Origin: Aeromicrobium sp. | GTDB lineage: Bacteria; Actinomycetota; Actinomycetes; Propionibacteriales; Nocardioidaceae | NCBI RefSeq assembly: GCF_014378035.1 | Contig: NZ_JACMOM010000326.1 | Location: 1-32,051, forward strand | Length of the DNA stretch: 32,051 bases | Direction: 5' to 3' | Translations under genes and position numbers: made by a program | The notes under the pieces: generated by a model | The model's database searches: none | Seen by the model: only the letters and a program-made list of their open reading frames with translations | Told to the model about the DNA's origin: nothing | Shown here: one piece after another, positions 10,582-19,336 of the stretch | Numbering within the stretch: the first letter of the stretch is position 1 | Layout: every line of letters begins with the position of its first letter

Positions 10582-10595
10582 CCCGGGAGAACAAC

Positions 10596-11858
10596 ATGAC
10601 TGACATCATCACCGAATCCGAGCAGGCGGGCTTCGCGTCCGACCTCACCCAGTCGTCTTCGCTCGGCGACTCCGTCCGGGCCTACGGCAGCCGCGTACGC
10701 GGCGGCGACATGGGGGCGCTGCCCTCGATCCTGGGTCTCGTGGTCCTGTTCATCGTGTTCGGCTTCGCCAACGAGAGATTCCTCTCCAACCTGAACATGG
10801 CGAACCTGGTCACCCAGGCGGGGTCAATCATCATCCTTGCGATGGCCCTGGTCCCTGTGCTGCTGCTCGGCGAAATCGACCTCTCGGCCGGTGTTGCCGG
10901 CGGCGTGTCCGCGTGTGTCATGGGTCTGGCGATCGTCAAGCACGACCAGCCCTGGTACCTCGCAGTGGCGGCCGCGCTCGTGGTCGGAGCCTTCATCGGG
11001 TTGTTGATCGGCGTGCTCGTGGCCAAGCTCGGTATCCCGTCGTTCGTCGTGACGCTGGCCTTCTTCCTCGGCCTGCAGGGTGTCACCCTCAAGCTCATTG
11101 GCGAGGGCGGCTCGGTCCGCGTCAACGACCCGGTCATCAGTGGCATCGCCAACAGCAACATGAGCATCACCTGGGGCTGGATCACCGCGATCGTCATCGT
11201 CGTCGTCTACGCCGCGCTCACGCTGCTGCGGCACCGGAGCAAGGTCGCACGGGGGCTGCAGCACCAGCCGCTCCCCGTGGTCGTCGCTCAGATCGTCGCG
11301 ATTGCCGTCGTCCTGGTCGTGGTGACGTACATCCTCAACCAGAACCGGAGTGTCAACCCGAACTTCCCGATCAGCGGCATCCCGTACGTCCTGCCGGTCG
11401 TGATCGTGCTGCTCATCGCGTGGTCCTTCGCCCTCGGCCGCACCACGTGGGGCCGGCATGTGTATGCCGTCGGTGGCAACTCCGAGGCGGCCCGTCGCGC
11501 CGGCATCAACGTCGACCGCGTTCGTATCACGGTGTTCATGATGTGCTCGGCGATGGCTGCGCTGAGCGGTATCGTCGCGGCGTCCTACGGTGGCAAGGTC
11601 TCCACGTCCTCCGGCAGCGGCAACGTCCTTCTTTACGCAGTCGGCGCGGCGGTCATCGGCGGCACGAGCCTGTTCGGTGGCAAGGGCAAGGCGAGCGATG
11701 CCGTCATCGGTGGCCTCGTCATCGCCACGATTGCCAATGGGCTCGGGCTTCTCGCCCAAGCGTCGTACATCAACTTCCTCGTCACGGGTGCAGTGCTTCT
11801 CCTCGCGGCCAGCGTGGATGCGATCTCGCGGCGTCGGCGTTCGGCGACAGGCCTCTGA
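10596..11858 (+). CDS. xylH: Xylose ABC transporter permease XylH
   Basis: The 420-aa integral membrane subunit forms the sugar channel with the single-domain ATPase. About ten or more hydrophobic helices begin near residue 45 (SILGLVVLFIVFGFANERFL). CUT2 permease blocks are clear: GEIDLSAGVAGGVSACVMG, YAVGGNSEAARRAGINVDR (coupling region facing the ATPase) and GGTSLFGGKGKASDAVIGG near the C-terminus. The soluble N-terminal tail of about 40 residues is acidic and Ser-rich. ATG 10596 is preceded by GGGAGA at 10585-10590, 5 nt away. The frame is open further back through xylG, but that part has no family resemblance. A ROK regulator gene follows after 2 nt, so the four genes form one transcription unit. 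Confidence 0.88.
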   Translation: MTDIITESEQAGFASDLTQSSSLGDSVRAYGSRVRGGDMGALPSILGLVVLFIVFGFANERFLSNLNMANLVTQAGSIIILAMALVPVLLLGEIDLSAGVAGGVSACVMGLAIVKHDQPWYLAVAAALVVGAFIGLLIGVLVAKLGIPSFVVTLAFFLGLQGVTLKLIGEGGSVRVNDPVISGIANSNMSITWGWITAIVIVVVYAALTLLRHRSKVARGLQHQPLPVVVAQIVAIAVVLVVVTYILNQNRSVNPNFPISGIPYVLPVVIVLLIAWSFALGRTTWGRHVYAVGGNSEAARRAGINVDRVRITVFMMCSAMAALSGIVAASYGGKVSTSSGSGNVLLYAVGAAVIGGTSLFGGKGKASDAVIGGLVIATIANGLGLLAQASYINFLVTGAVLLLAASVDAISRRRRSATGL

Positions 11859-11860
11859 CC

Positions 11861-13084
11861 ATGGCAACTGCCGGACGCTCGGGTGTCGGCACCAACCAGG
11901 AGGACGTCCGTCGGCACAACCTGGGAACCGCGCTGGGTCATGTCCACCGGGCCGGCCGCATCTCCCGGGCCGAGCTGACGTCCCTCATGGGCCTGAACCG
12001 CAGCACCATCGCTGGTCTTGTCACCGAGCTGGAGTCCCTCGGGCTCGCCGAGCAGGCGAAGCCTCAGGGCACCCGCATCAGCGCGGGCCGTCCCTCCGTC
12101 GACGTCAAGGCGCGGACGGGAGCGTATGTCCTGGCGGTCGACCTCCGCGTCGACGGCCTGACGGTCGCCCGTGTTGGTCTGGGTGGCGTCGTGCAGGCGC
12201 GCGCCACCGGCCCGGTGCCCGCAGGCCACGACCCCGAGGCCGTCGGAAACTCGGTCGTCGAGCTCATGCGGCTCGTGGTCAAGGACGTCAACCCCGACGC
12301 CTCCATGGTCGGCGTCGGGGTCAGTGTGCCGGGCATCATCAGGGCCGCGGACGGCCTGGTGCGTCTCGCTCCCAACCTCGGTTGGCGCGACGTGCCGTTC
12401 GCCGACATCTTGGCCGAGCGCATCGACACGGTGGGCCTTCCGGTTCTCGGCAACGACGCAGACCTCGGTGCCCTCGCGGAGCACCTTCGTGGTGCCGGTA
12501 TCGGCGTCGAGGACCTCGTCTACCTCTCCGGCGAGGTCGGGGTCGGCGCAGGTGTCATCGTCGGAGGTCGCCCCCTCGAAGGTGCCGGAGGCTACGCCGG
12601 CGAGATCGGTCACATGCCGTTCCAGCCCGACGGCAAGCTCTGCCACTGCGGTGCCCGAGGTTGCTGGGAGACCGAGATCGGCGCGCCCGCCATCGCCGAA
12701 GCGATCGGATGCCCCCTTGATCGCATCGGCGCGCTCGGAGAGTTTCTCGAGGGCGTGCACGAGGCCACGCCAGAACTTCGGCTCGTCGGCCGCCACCTGG
12801 GCCGCGGCCTCGCCGGGACGGTCAACCTGCTCAACCCACGCGTCATCGTCCTGGGTGGCTACCTGAGGTCGCTGTTCCCCCTGGTCCGGAGGGATGTCGA
12901 GAGCGAGCTCGCCGTGCACGCGCTCATCGCCCCCCGCGAGCTCGTCAAGGTGACACTGCCGGGCCTCGGTGGCGACTCGGTGCTGCAGGGTGCTGCAGAA
13001 CTCGCGTTCGGACCGTTGCTCGCCGACCCGGTAGGCCGTCTGAGTGGCGCCTGCCGCGACGTCGAGGCAGCGCTCGTCTCATGA
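11861..13084 (+). CDS. ROK-family transcriptional regulator, probable xylose repressor (XylR-like)
   Basis: The 407-aa product combines an N-terminal winged helix (residues about 15-65, RRHNLGTALGHVHRAG followed by ISRAELTSLMGLNRSTI) with a C-terminal ROK sugar-sensing domain. The ROK zinc motif is present: H251 in GEIGHM and C261, C263 and C268 in CHCGARGCWE. GVGAGVIVGG is the glycine-rich sugar/nucleotide block. Proteins of this architecture (XylR, NagC, Mlc) are usually repressors released by their sugar ligand. ATG 11861 lies 2 nt after the xylH stop, so it is co-expressed with the transporter and probably autoregulated through the xylF promoter. Xylose as the effector is inferred from position. 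A second ROK regulator ends 14 bp away on the other strand. Confidence 0.85.
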   Translation: MATAGRSGVGTNQEDVRRHNLGTALGHVHRAGRISRAELTSLMGLNRSTIAGLVTELESLGLAEQAKPQGTRISAGRPSVDVKARTGAYVLAVDLRVDGLTVARVGLGGVVQARATGPVPAGHDPEAVGNSVVELMRLVVKDVNPDASMVGVGVSVPGIIRAADGLVRLAPNLGWRDVPFADILAERIDTVGLPVLGNDADLGALAEHLRGAGIGVEDLVYLSGEVGVGAGVIVGGRPLEGAGGYAGEIGHMPFQPDGKLCHCGARGCWETEIGAPAIAEAIGCPLDRIGALGEFLEGVHEATPELRLVGRHLGRGLAGTVNLLNPRVIVLGGYLRSLFPLVRRDVESELAVHALIAPRELVKVTLPGLGGDSVLQGAAELAFGPLLADPVGRLSGACRDVEAALVS

Positions 13085-13098
13085 CACCCGCACGACGG

Positions 13099-14274
13099 TC
13101 AGAGTGGGGCGGCTCCGGCGAAGACGTCTGCCAATGCGTCCTCCGCGGCACCCAGGGCCGCGGCGTGGATGCCCAGTGAGCTGAGCCGGATCTCCGGCAG
13201 GTGGATCGCTGCCGACGGGAGCCGATCGGCCAGGACCTCCTGCGCGGCAGGAACGACGTACTGTCCGAGCGGGACGAAGTAGCCGCCGAGCACGATTGCT
13301 GACGGGTCGAGCACGGTGGCGAGGGTCGCGAGGCCGATGCCCAGGTCGTGACCAAGACCGGCGAGCGCCTCTCGTACGAGCGGATCACTCTCGGCCCTGG
13401 CCGCGACAGCGATGGCAGTCTGCAACGGGGTGGCCTCCTCAGGCATCTGTACGGCGCGGAGCATGGCGCGCAGACCGACTGAGGCCTCCCAACAGCCCAG
13501 ACGCCCACAGCCACACCTCCTGCGGGGGTCTCCAATGGGCATGTGCCCGACCTCGCCCGCGAGCCCGGCCCCTCCGCGCAGCAGCATGCCGTCCTGCACG
13601 ATGCCGGCACCGATGCCGACGGTGCCGGTGATGTAGAGCGAGTGGTCGACGTCCACGGTCACACCGTGCGCGGCCTCGGCCAACGCGGCGCAGTTGGCGT
13701 CGTTGTCGATCGTCGTGGGGCACTCGCCGCCGAAGGCCAGCTCGATCTCGGCCGCGAGCTGCTTCCCGTCCCAGCCGAGGTTGGGAGCCCACGACACCGT
13801 GCGGTTGTCGTGGGCCACGAGCCCTGGCACTGCGACGGTGGCACCGACGATCGTGTGACCGTCACCGAGCAAGGTCGCCCGCACGTCGGAGGCAAGGCCG
13901 ACGAGCTCACTCGTGCTCGGAGGACGTCCGGCGGCGGCGACCGACCGGGTCTCGGCGATCTTGACCCTGCCGCCGAGGTCGAGGGCAACCGCCGCGACGT
14001 AATCGACGTTGACCTCGAGCCCCAGACCGATGATTGACTCGCCCGCGAGGCTCACGGGCCGGCCGGGACGTCCTCGGCCGGACGGCACCGACTCGTCCTC
14101 GCTGACGGCACCGCCGGCTCGGAGCCCCCCGACGATCGTGCCGACCGTGGCCTTGGCAAGCCCGGTGCGTCGTGCCAGCTCGGTGCGCGTGGCCGGCCCG
14201 AAGGCCCGCAGCGAGCGCAGCACGAGAGCAATGTTCTGCCGCCGCACGTACTCGCTGCCGGCCGGGACGCTCAT
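13099..14274 (-). CDS. Second ROK-family transcriptional regulator
   Basis: The 391-aa product has a winged helix at about residues 8-60 (YVRRQNIALVLRSLRAFG, TRTELARRTGLAKATVGTIV) and a ROK domain with GTVGIGAGIVQDG and the zinc motif GHMPIGDPRRRCGCGRLGCWE. It is clearly a paralogue type of the regulator on the opposite strand but differs in the recognition helix (GLAKATV against GLNRSTI), so the two should bind different sites. I chose ATG at 14274 (MSVPAGSEYVRRQN), 50 nt after the xylA stop. A GTG at 14322, only 2 nt after that stop, would add 16 residues of poor family character. It is the last gene of xylB-xylA-ROK. It may control the xylBA promoter while the other ROK controls xylF, but this is inference. 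Confidence 0.83.
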   Translation of the reverse strand: MSVPAGSEYVRRQNIALVLRSLRAFGPATRTELARRTGLAKATVGTIVGGLRAGGAVSEDESVPSGRGRPGRPVSLAGESIIGLGLEVNVDYVAAVALDLGGRVKIAETRSVAAAGRPPSTSELVGLASDVRATLLGDGHTIVGATVAVPGLVAHDNRTVSWAPNLGWDGKQLAAEIELAFGGECPTTIDNDANCAALAEAAHGVTVDVDHSLYITGTVGIGAGIVQDGMLLRGGAGLAGEVGHMPIGDPRRRCGCGRLGCWEASVGLRAMLRAVQMPEEATPLQTAIAVAARAESDPLVREALAGLGHDLGIGLATLATVLDPSAIVLGGYFVPLGQYVVPAAQEVLADRLPSAAIHLPEIRLSSLGIHAAALGAAEDALADVFAGAAPL

Positions 14275-14324
14275 GGGGATACCCCCGCGAGCGGGGCGGG
14301 CCAGCGCCGGGGGTTGGGGCACCC

Positions 14325-15485
14325 TCAGCGCGTCCCGTATAGGTGCTCGAGCGCCAGCTGATCGAGGTGCTCGAAGCCAGCTCCGCGTGCGGCCAGGACC
14401 TCGGGATCGGACAGCTCGGCCTTCTCCAGCTCGGCCCAGCCCTCACCCTCCGACAGGGTCGGCAGCGCGAGCTCGGGCAGCTTCGCCACCTCGAGAGCCG
14501 CCTGCACCTCCGGATCGGCACGGAACGCCTGCACCTTGTCGCGCAGGATCAGGTAGTTGGTCATGCAACCGGCTGCCGATGCCCAGACGCCCTTGTCGTC
14601 CTCGGTGCGCGGAGTCTTGAAGTCGAAGTGCACCGGGCCGTCGTAGCCGCCCGCGAGAATCGTGTCGACCACCCAGAAGGCGCCGCGCGCATTGCCAGCG
14701 CCGAAGCGGAAGTCCTGGTCGTAGCGCGGTCCGGTCTGTCCGTTGAGGTCGATGTGGAAGAGCTTGCCCTGCCACAGCGCCTGTGCGTATCCGTGGGCTG
14801 CGTTGAGCCCGGCCATCTCTTCGTGACCGACCTCGGGGTTGACGCCGACGTTCTCAGCGCGGTCGAGGGTGCTGATGAACGCGAGGGCGTGGCCCACCGT
14901 CGGCAGCAGGATGTCGCCGCGAGGCTCGTTGGGCTTGGGCTCGATCGCGAACCTGATGTCGTAGCCCTTGTCGTGGACGAACTCGCCCAGGAGGTTGAAC
15001 GCCTCGCGGTAGCGGTCGAGTGCGGCGGAGACGTCCTTTGCCGCGCCGGACTCGGAGCCCTCACGACCGCCCCAGCACACGTACACCTTGGCTCCGAGCT
15101 CGGCGGCGAGGTCGATGTTCCGCATGACCTTGCGGATCGCGAAGCGGCGGACTTCGCGGTCGTTCGACGTGAACCCGCCGTCCTTGAACATCGGGTGGTT
15201 GAAGAGGTTGGTCGTCGAGGTGGTGACGGCGAGACCGGTGTCGGCAAGGCCCTTCTTCCACCGCTCGATGATGCCGTCGCGCGTGGCGTCGTCGGAACCG
15301 AACGGGATCAGGTCGTCGTCGTGGAAGTTGACACCGTACGCGCCCAGGTCAGCGAGCTTCTCGAGTGCGTAGATCGGGTCCATCGGCGCACGTGTCGGCT
15401 CGCCGAACGGGTCGCGGCCCGGGTAGGCGACGGTCCAGAGACCGAAGGAGAACTTGTCGGAGGGAACGGGGGTCGGGATGCTCAT
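14325..15485 (-). CDS. xylA: Xylose isomerase XylA
   Basis: The 386-aa cytoplasmic enzyme converts D-xylose to D-xylulose with two divalent metal ions. It is collinear with the class I Streptomyces-type enzyme throughout ([17 protein letters not shown] at the N-terminus). Catalytic and metal-binding residues are visible: H55 and D58 ([11 protein letters not shown]), E182 and K184 ([12 protein letters not shown]), E218 and H221 ([11 protein letters not shown]), D246, D256 and D258 ([19 protein letters not shown]) and D288 (HFDFK). ATG 15485 gives the normal family length. An upstream in-frame start at 15509 would overlap xylB and adds eight unrelated residues. The xylB stop lies 14 nt upstream, so the two are co-transcribed. 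Nothing suggests loss of function. Confidence 0.96.
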   Translation of the reverse strand: MSIPTPVPSDKFSFGLWTVAYPGRDPFGEPTRAPMDPIYALEKLADLGAYGVNFHDDDLIPFGSDDATRDGIIERWKKGLADTGLAVTTSTTNLFNHPMFKDGGFTSNDREVRRFAIRKVMRNIDLAAELGAKVYVCWGGREGSESGAAKDVSAALDRYREAFNLLGEFVHDKGYDIRFAIEPKPNEPRGDILLPTVGHALAFISTLDRAENVGVNPEVGHEEMAGLNAAHGYAQALWQGKLFHIDLNGQTGPRYDQDFRFGAGNARGAFWVVDTILAGGYDGPVHFDFKTPRTEDDKGVWASAAGCMTNYLILRDKVQAFRADPEVQAALEVAKLPELALPTLSEGEGWAELEKAELSDPEVLAARGAGFEHLDQLALEHLYGTR

Positions 15486-15499
15486 GTGAAACTTTCGGG

Positions 15500-16885
15500 T
15501 CAGGACCACACCGAGGTGCGGTCGCGCAGCAGTGCGTAGGCCTCACGCACGAGAGGGGTCGGTTCTGCGTCGAAGGTCTCGGCGCGGACTGATGCCCACG
15601 TCGGGGGTTCGATGGATCCGGACAGTGCCCACGCGGCTTGGCGGGCGGCACCGAGAGCGACGTATTCGCCCGGCGCGGGCACCGTGACGGGCATGCCGAG
15701 AACGGCCGGGGCGATGGCCTGGACGGCGGCGTTCCTTGCGGCCCCCCCGACGAGCAGCAGTCGTCGCGGCGGCGTGCCGGTGGCCGCCGTCAAGTTGTCG
15801 ACGGCATCGGCGAGCGAGCAGAGGAGTGCTTCGATGGCGGCTCGAGCCAGGTCCTCGCGTGTGGTGGCGGTGGTGAGCCCGGCCCACGTACCGGTGGCAG
15901 CGGGTCGGTTGGGGGTGCGCTCGCCGTCGTAGTAGGGCAGCAGGGTGAGCCCGTGGGAGCCGGGCGGAGCAGCGAGTGCCAGCCGGGCCATCTCGTCGTG
16001 GTCGACGCCCAGCAGCCGAGCCTGCAGCTCGAGGATGCGGGCGGCGTTGATCGTGGCCACCAGCGGCAGGAAGTTGGTTGTCGCGTCGACGAACCCCGTG
16101 ACCGAGCCGGTCGGGTCAGACACCGGTGAGGCGCTGATGGCGGACGCGACCCCGGAGGTGCCGATCGAGACCACGACGTCGCCGGGCTGGAGGTCGAGCG
16201 CGAGCGCTGCTGCCATGTTGTCGCCCGTTCCGGCGCCCACGACGAGCCCCGACGCCGTCGTCGCGGCTGGCGTCGCCGAGGGGCAGATGCGGGGCAGGTC
16301 TACCGCGTGACCGATCGCCGACTCGGCGAGGTCAGGTCGCCAGGCGTCGTTGCGGGTGGAGAAGTAGCCGGTCCCGGAGGCGTCTCCGCGATCGGTGAAC
16401 CACTCACCGTGTGTGATGTGCCCTGAGACGTAGTCGTGGGGCAGGAGGACGCGGGTCGTCCGCTTCGCCGCATCGGGCTCGTGGTCGCGCAGCCAACGCA
16501 GCTTGGTGGAGGTGAACGACGCGACCAGCACGCTGCCGACCGCATCGGCACAGGCCTGCGGGCCGCCCAGCTCGTCGATCAGGGTCAGTGCCTCGCGGCT
16601 CGAGCGAGTGTCGTTCCACAGGATCGCGTCGTGCACGGGGGAGTCGTGGGAGTCGAGGGCGACCATGCCGTGCTGCTGACCGCCGATCGACACGGCACCA
16701 GCACGCTCGCTGAGCCCGGAGGTGGCGATGTCGAAGGCGTCGAGCCAGGCGCGCGGATCGACGGCCGTGCCCGCAGGGTGGGGTGCGGACTGCTGCGCGA
16801 CGACTGAGCCGGTGCTGGCATCGATGAGCAGGGCCTTGGTCGGTTGCGTCGAGGAGTCGACCCCGAGTACGAGGTCTGCGGGCAT
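15500..16885 (-). CDS. xylB: Xylulokinase XylB
   Basis: The 461-aa FGGY-family kinase phosphorylates D-xylulose to xylulose 5-phosphate, the entry to the pentose phosphate pathway. The N-terminal ATPase-like block is [18 protein letters not shown]. The substrate region includes [13 protein letters not shown] and [10 protein letters not shown]222 in [11 protein letters not shown] corresponds to the catalytic aspartate, and VSIGTSGV and [14 protein letters not shown] are the second-lobe nucleotide motifs. At 461 residues it is slightly shorter than the E. coli enzyme of about 484. ATG 16885 is preferred over an in-frame TTG at 16891. No Shine-Dalgarno sequence precedes either, so the mRNA may be leaderless. 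It heads the leftward xylB-xylA-ROK unit. Confidence 0.93.
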   Translation of the reverse strand: MPADLVLGVDSSTQPTKALLIDASTGSVVAQQSAPHPAGTAVDPRAWLDAFDIATSGLSERAGAVSIGGQQHGMVALDSHDSPVHDAILWNDTRSSREALTLIDELGGPQACADAVGSVLVASFTSTKLRWLRDHEPDAAKRTTRVLLPHDYVSGHITHGEWFTDRGDASGTGYFSTRNDAWRPDLAESAIGHAVDLPRICPSATPAATTASGLVVGAGTGDNMAAALALDLQPGDVVVSIGTSGVASAISASPVSDPTGSVTGFVDATTNFLPLVATINAARILELQARLLGVDHDEMARLALAAPPGSHGLTLLPYYDGERTPNRPAATGTWAGLTTATTREDLARAAIEALLCSLADAVDNLTAATGTPPRRLLLVGGAARNAAVQAIAPAVLGMPVTVPAPGEYVALGAARQAAWALSGSIEPPTWASVRAETFDAEPTPLVREAYALLRDRTSVWS

Positions 16886-16891
16886 GGTCAA

Positions 16892-16920
16892 GGTTTAGTA
16901 CGACTGTTGAATTAAGTCAA
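16892..16920 (-). promoter_or_regulatory. xylB promoter and quasi-palindromic operator
   Basis: Read on the minus strand, TTGACT (16920-16915) is a good -35. A 17-bp spacer then leads to TAAACC (16897-16892), a weak -10. This would start transcription at or next to ATG 16885. The -35 lies in TTGACTTAATTCAA, palindromic at 12 of 14 positions (16907-16920), a candidate operator. The TTGTT repeats of the xylF promoter are not repeated here. Confidence 0.35.
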
Positions 16921-17036
16921 GGTCCTACCGGTCCCGTTCTTGTCCGGGCGCGACTTCGGGCACTCTTCCTGCGATGGGCGCCCGCCGTACCGGCTCCCGC
17001 CGTCGGGCGTTCACCGGGACGCTCGTGACTGGGTGC

Positions 17037-18701
17037 ATGCTCACCACTCGCCGCGACTTCCTGACGTACAGCGCCGCCCTCGGTGCTGGCGCCCTCGCAC
17101 CCTCAATCACCTTGGGTCGTGCAGACGCCCGCGTCCATGCTCTTCGCTTCCCCCGTGACCCGTTCACGCTGGGTGTGGCGGCGGGTGACCCTCAGTCGGA
17201 TGGTTTCGTGATCTGGACCCGGCTCGCGTTCGACCCGCTCGCCGCCGACGGCCTGGGGGGCATGCCGGACGTGCGCATCCCCCTCAGCTGGCAGATTGCC
17301 ACGGACGAGCGGTTCCGGCGTGTCGTTCGCCGCGGAGTCGTGACCACCGCGAGCCAGCTCGGTTACGCGGTGCACGTCGAGGTCGAGGGCCTCCAACCCG
17401 GTCGCGAGCATTTCTACCGCTTCTCTGCCGGCCCCTACGTCTCGCGCGTCGGTCGTGCGGTCACCGCTCCTCGCCGTGACGCCATGCCGTCCGAGCTGGC
17501 GATGTCATTCGTGTCGTGCGCCCAGTTCGAGCACGGACTGTTCACCGCCTACCGCCGTCTCGCCGAGGACCGGCCCGACCTCGTCCTGCACCTGGGCGAC
17601 TATCAGTACGAGTACACCGCCGGCGCCTACGTCGCGCCGGGCGGCAACGTGCGCGACCACGACGGCCCGGAGACCACGACCCTCGAGAGCTACCGCCAAC
17701 GCCACGCCCAGTACAAGACCGACCTGGACCTGCAGGAGGCGCACGCAGCCACGGCCTGGGCCGTGGTGTTCGACGATCACGAGATCGACAACAACTGGGC
17801 TGCGGACATCCCCGAGAAGCCGGCCGAGACACCAGGGTTCCTCGACCGTCGCAAGGCAGCGTTCCGGGCCTACTACGAGAACATGCCGCTGCGGCGCACC
17901 TCGGTGCCGCGGGGCGCCGACATGCAGCTGTACCGCCGTCTGCACTGGGGACAGCTCGCTTCCTTCCACCTGCTGGACACCCGCCAGTTCCGCAGCGACC
18001 AGGGGTGCGGCGACGGGTACCGAGCGGACTGTCCTGCGGCCGTCGACCCGTCCCGTTCCATCACCGGCGGTGCCCAGGAGGAATGGCTCATCGACGGCTT
18101 CCGCCGTTCGCGGGCCCGGTGGGACGTCATCGGTCAGCAGGTCTTCTTCGCGCAGCGTGACAGTGACAAGGGCCCGCTCAAGAAGGTGTCGATGGATGCG
18201 TGGGACGGCTACGCCGCCTCGCGCGATCGCATCACCACGGGTTGGGTCGACGCCGGTGTGCGCAACCCCGTCGTCCTCACCGGCGACGTCCACGCGGCCT
18301 GGGCCAGCGAGCTCAAGCTCGACTACGACGACCCCACCACGGCATCGGTGGGCACCGAGCTGGTGTGCTCGTCGATCACGTCGGGCGGCAACGGTGCTGA
18401 CTCGGCGGCTACGGCACACCCGTGGTTGGCCTTCAACCCGCACCTGAAGTTCCAGAACAACCTCCGGGGTTACGTCAACACGACGATCACCCCGGAGTCG
18501 ATGAGTGCTGACTTCCGCAGTGTCGCCCAGGTACGCACGGCGGACGCGCCAGCCTTCACCCGGGCGACCTTCCTCATCGAGGATCGTGTGCCGACGCTCA
18601 ACCAGACATTTGACCGTCCGCCGGTCGACAACGGACTGCGTAGCCAGAGCCCTGGCGACGTCTCGCGCGAGACGATCGAGCGCGAGACGGCACGGCCGTA
18701 G
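17037..18701 (+). CDS. phoD: PhoD-family alkaline phosphatase/phosphodiesterase, Tat-exported
   Basis: The 554-aa product is an extracytoplasmic metallophosphoesterase. MLTTRRDFLTYSAALGAGAL is a Tat signal with twin arginine at residues 5-6. An N-terminal PhoD beta-domain follows (FTLGVAAGDPQSDGFVIWTRL), then the catalytic domain. Metal-binding blocks are HLGDYQYEY (about residue 187), FDDHEIDNNW (about 245) and LTGDVHAAWASEL (about 414). PhoD enzymes use calcium and iron and release phosphate from esters or teichoic acids. ATG 17037 gives a short typical n-region; an in-frame ATG at 16974 would add 21 basic residues, and neither has a clear ribosome binding site. The gene is transcribed divergently from xylB, and no recognisable Pho box was found by eye in the 150 bp between them. 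Confidence 0.88.
   Translation: MLTTRRDFLTYSAALGAGALAPSITLGRADARVHALRFPRDPFTLGVAAGDPQSDGFVIWTRLAFDPLAADGLGGMPDVRIPLSWQIATDERFRRVVRRGVVTTASQLGYAVHVEVEGLQPGREHFYRFSAGPYVSRVGRAVTAPRRDAMPSELAMSFVSCAQFEHGLFTAYRRLAEDRPDLVLHLGDYQYEYTAGAYVAPGGNVRDHDGPETTTLESYRQRHAQYKTDLDLQEAHAATAWAVVFDDHEIDNNWAADIPEKPAETPGFLDRRKAAFRAYYENMPLRRTSVPRGADMQLYRRLHWGQLASFHLLDTRQFRSDQGCGDGYRADCPAAVDPSRSITGGAQEEWLIDGFRRSRARWDVIGQQVFFAQRDSDKGPLKKVSMDAWDGYAASRDRITTGWVDAGVRNPVVLTGDVHAAWASELKLDYDDPTTASVGTELVCSSITSGGNGADSAATAHPWLAFNPHLKFQNNLRGYVNTTITPESMSADFRSVAQVRTADAPAFTRATFLIEDRVPTLNQTFDRPPVDNGLRSQSPGDVSRETIERETARP
18659..18689. repeat. 16-bp perfect palindrome plus a third half-site at the phoD 3' end
   Basis: CGTCTCGCGCGAGACG (18659-18674) is a perfect palindrome inside the last phoD codons. 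GCGAGACG recurs at 18682-18689. The left arm could pair with either right copy, giving two exclusive RNA hairpins just before the flavin-reductase-like gene. The coding consequence is a repeated RET tripeptide. Confidence 0.7.
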
Positions 18702-18710
18702 TCTGGTCAG

Positions 18711-19226
18711 GTGACGATCCACACGGACCATCCTTTCGTTCCGCCCGAGGGCGAGCGCGACCAGCTTCGACGCATGCGCGGACGGCTGGCTTCGCCTGTC
18801 ACGGTGTGGGCTGCCGGGTCGGGTCCGGCGCGCAGGGGCCTCACGGTCTCGTCGTTCCTGGTGGCCGACGGGGAACCAGGCCAGGTGCTGGGTCTGATCG
18901 ACGCCGACTCCGACCTGTGGGAGTCATCACCGCAGACCGTCGTGGTCAACGTGCTGGGCGCAGAGCATCGCTTCCTCGCCGACGCCTTTGCTGGCACTGC
19001 GCCGGCGCCAGGTGGGCCCTTCACCCTGGGAGAGTGGAGCGACAGCGAGTGGGGTCCGGTGCTGACCGGCGGCGCGGGTTGGATCGGCGTGCGGCTGGCG
19101 ATGTCGGAGCCTCGCGAGGTGGGCTGGGGCCTGTTGGTGCATGGTGATGTCGAACACGTGTCGGTCGGAGACGCCGAGCCGCTGATCCACCTGCGCGGGC
19201 GGTATCGCACGGCACCGGGAGCGTGA
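18711..19226 (+). CDS. Flavin reductase-like (FMN-binding split-barrel) protein
   Basis: The 171-aa product resembles the flavin reductase-like domain family: [12 protein letters not shown] followed by [14 protein letters not shown] matches the usual 'VTVVT...G.T.SSF..VS..P' FMN-binding block, and the C-terminal [22 protein letters not shown] resembles the family's 'G.V......PL.....Y..' ending. The activity (NAD(P)H-dependent FMN reduction, or only FMN binding) cannot be decided. The start is GTG 18711, ten bases after the phoD stop; no strong ribosome binding site is visible. It sits between phoD and dxs on the same strand and may be co-transcribed with phoD. The assignment to the broad family is fairly secure; the substrate is unknown. 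Confidence 0.65.
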   Translation: MTIHTDHPFVPPEGERDQLRRMRGRLASPVTVWAAGSGPARRGLTVSSFLVADGEPGQVLGLIDADSDLWESSPQTVVVNVLGAEHRFLADAFAGTAPAPGGPFTLGEWSDSEWGPVLTGGAGWIGVRLAMSEPREVGWGLLVHGDVEHVSVGDAEPLIHLRGRYRTAPGA

Positions 19227-19296
19227 AGAACCAGCACGCAGGTGCCGCCGTTCGCACCTCGGGTCGACGTGGGACAGCACGGCAAAACTTCCTCGA

Positions 19297-19302
19297 TAGA
19301 CT
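19297..19302 (+). promoter_or_regulatory. Possible dxs -10 element
   Basis: TAGACT fits TANNNT and lies 35 nt before the chosen dxs start, within the 110-bp gap after the flavin-reductase-like gene. GGGACA at 19271-19276 is the nearest -35-like sequence but the spacer of 20 bp is long. Confidence 0.25.
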
Positions 19303-19336
19303 GGTCGGCATGGCAGACGACGGGAAGGGGGCACCG

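Noticed and set aside
10284-10595. Upstream extension of the xylH frame through xylG
   Set aside because: The extension is Arg/Ala-rich out-of-frame xylG sequence. ATG 10596 has a ribosome binding site and normal family length.
10913-11860. Upstream extension of the ROK frame through xylH
   Set aside because: It reads an alternative frame of a membrane protein gene and has no family resemblance. ATG 11861 begins directly before the winged helix.
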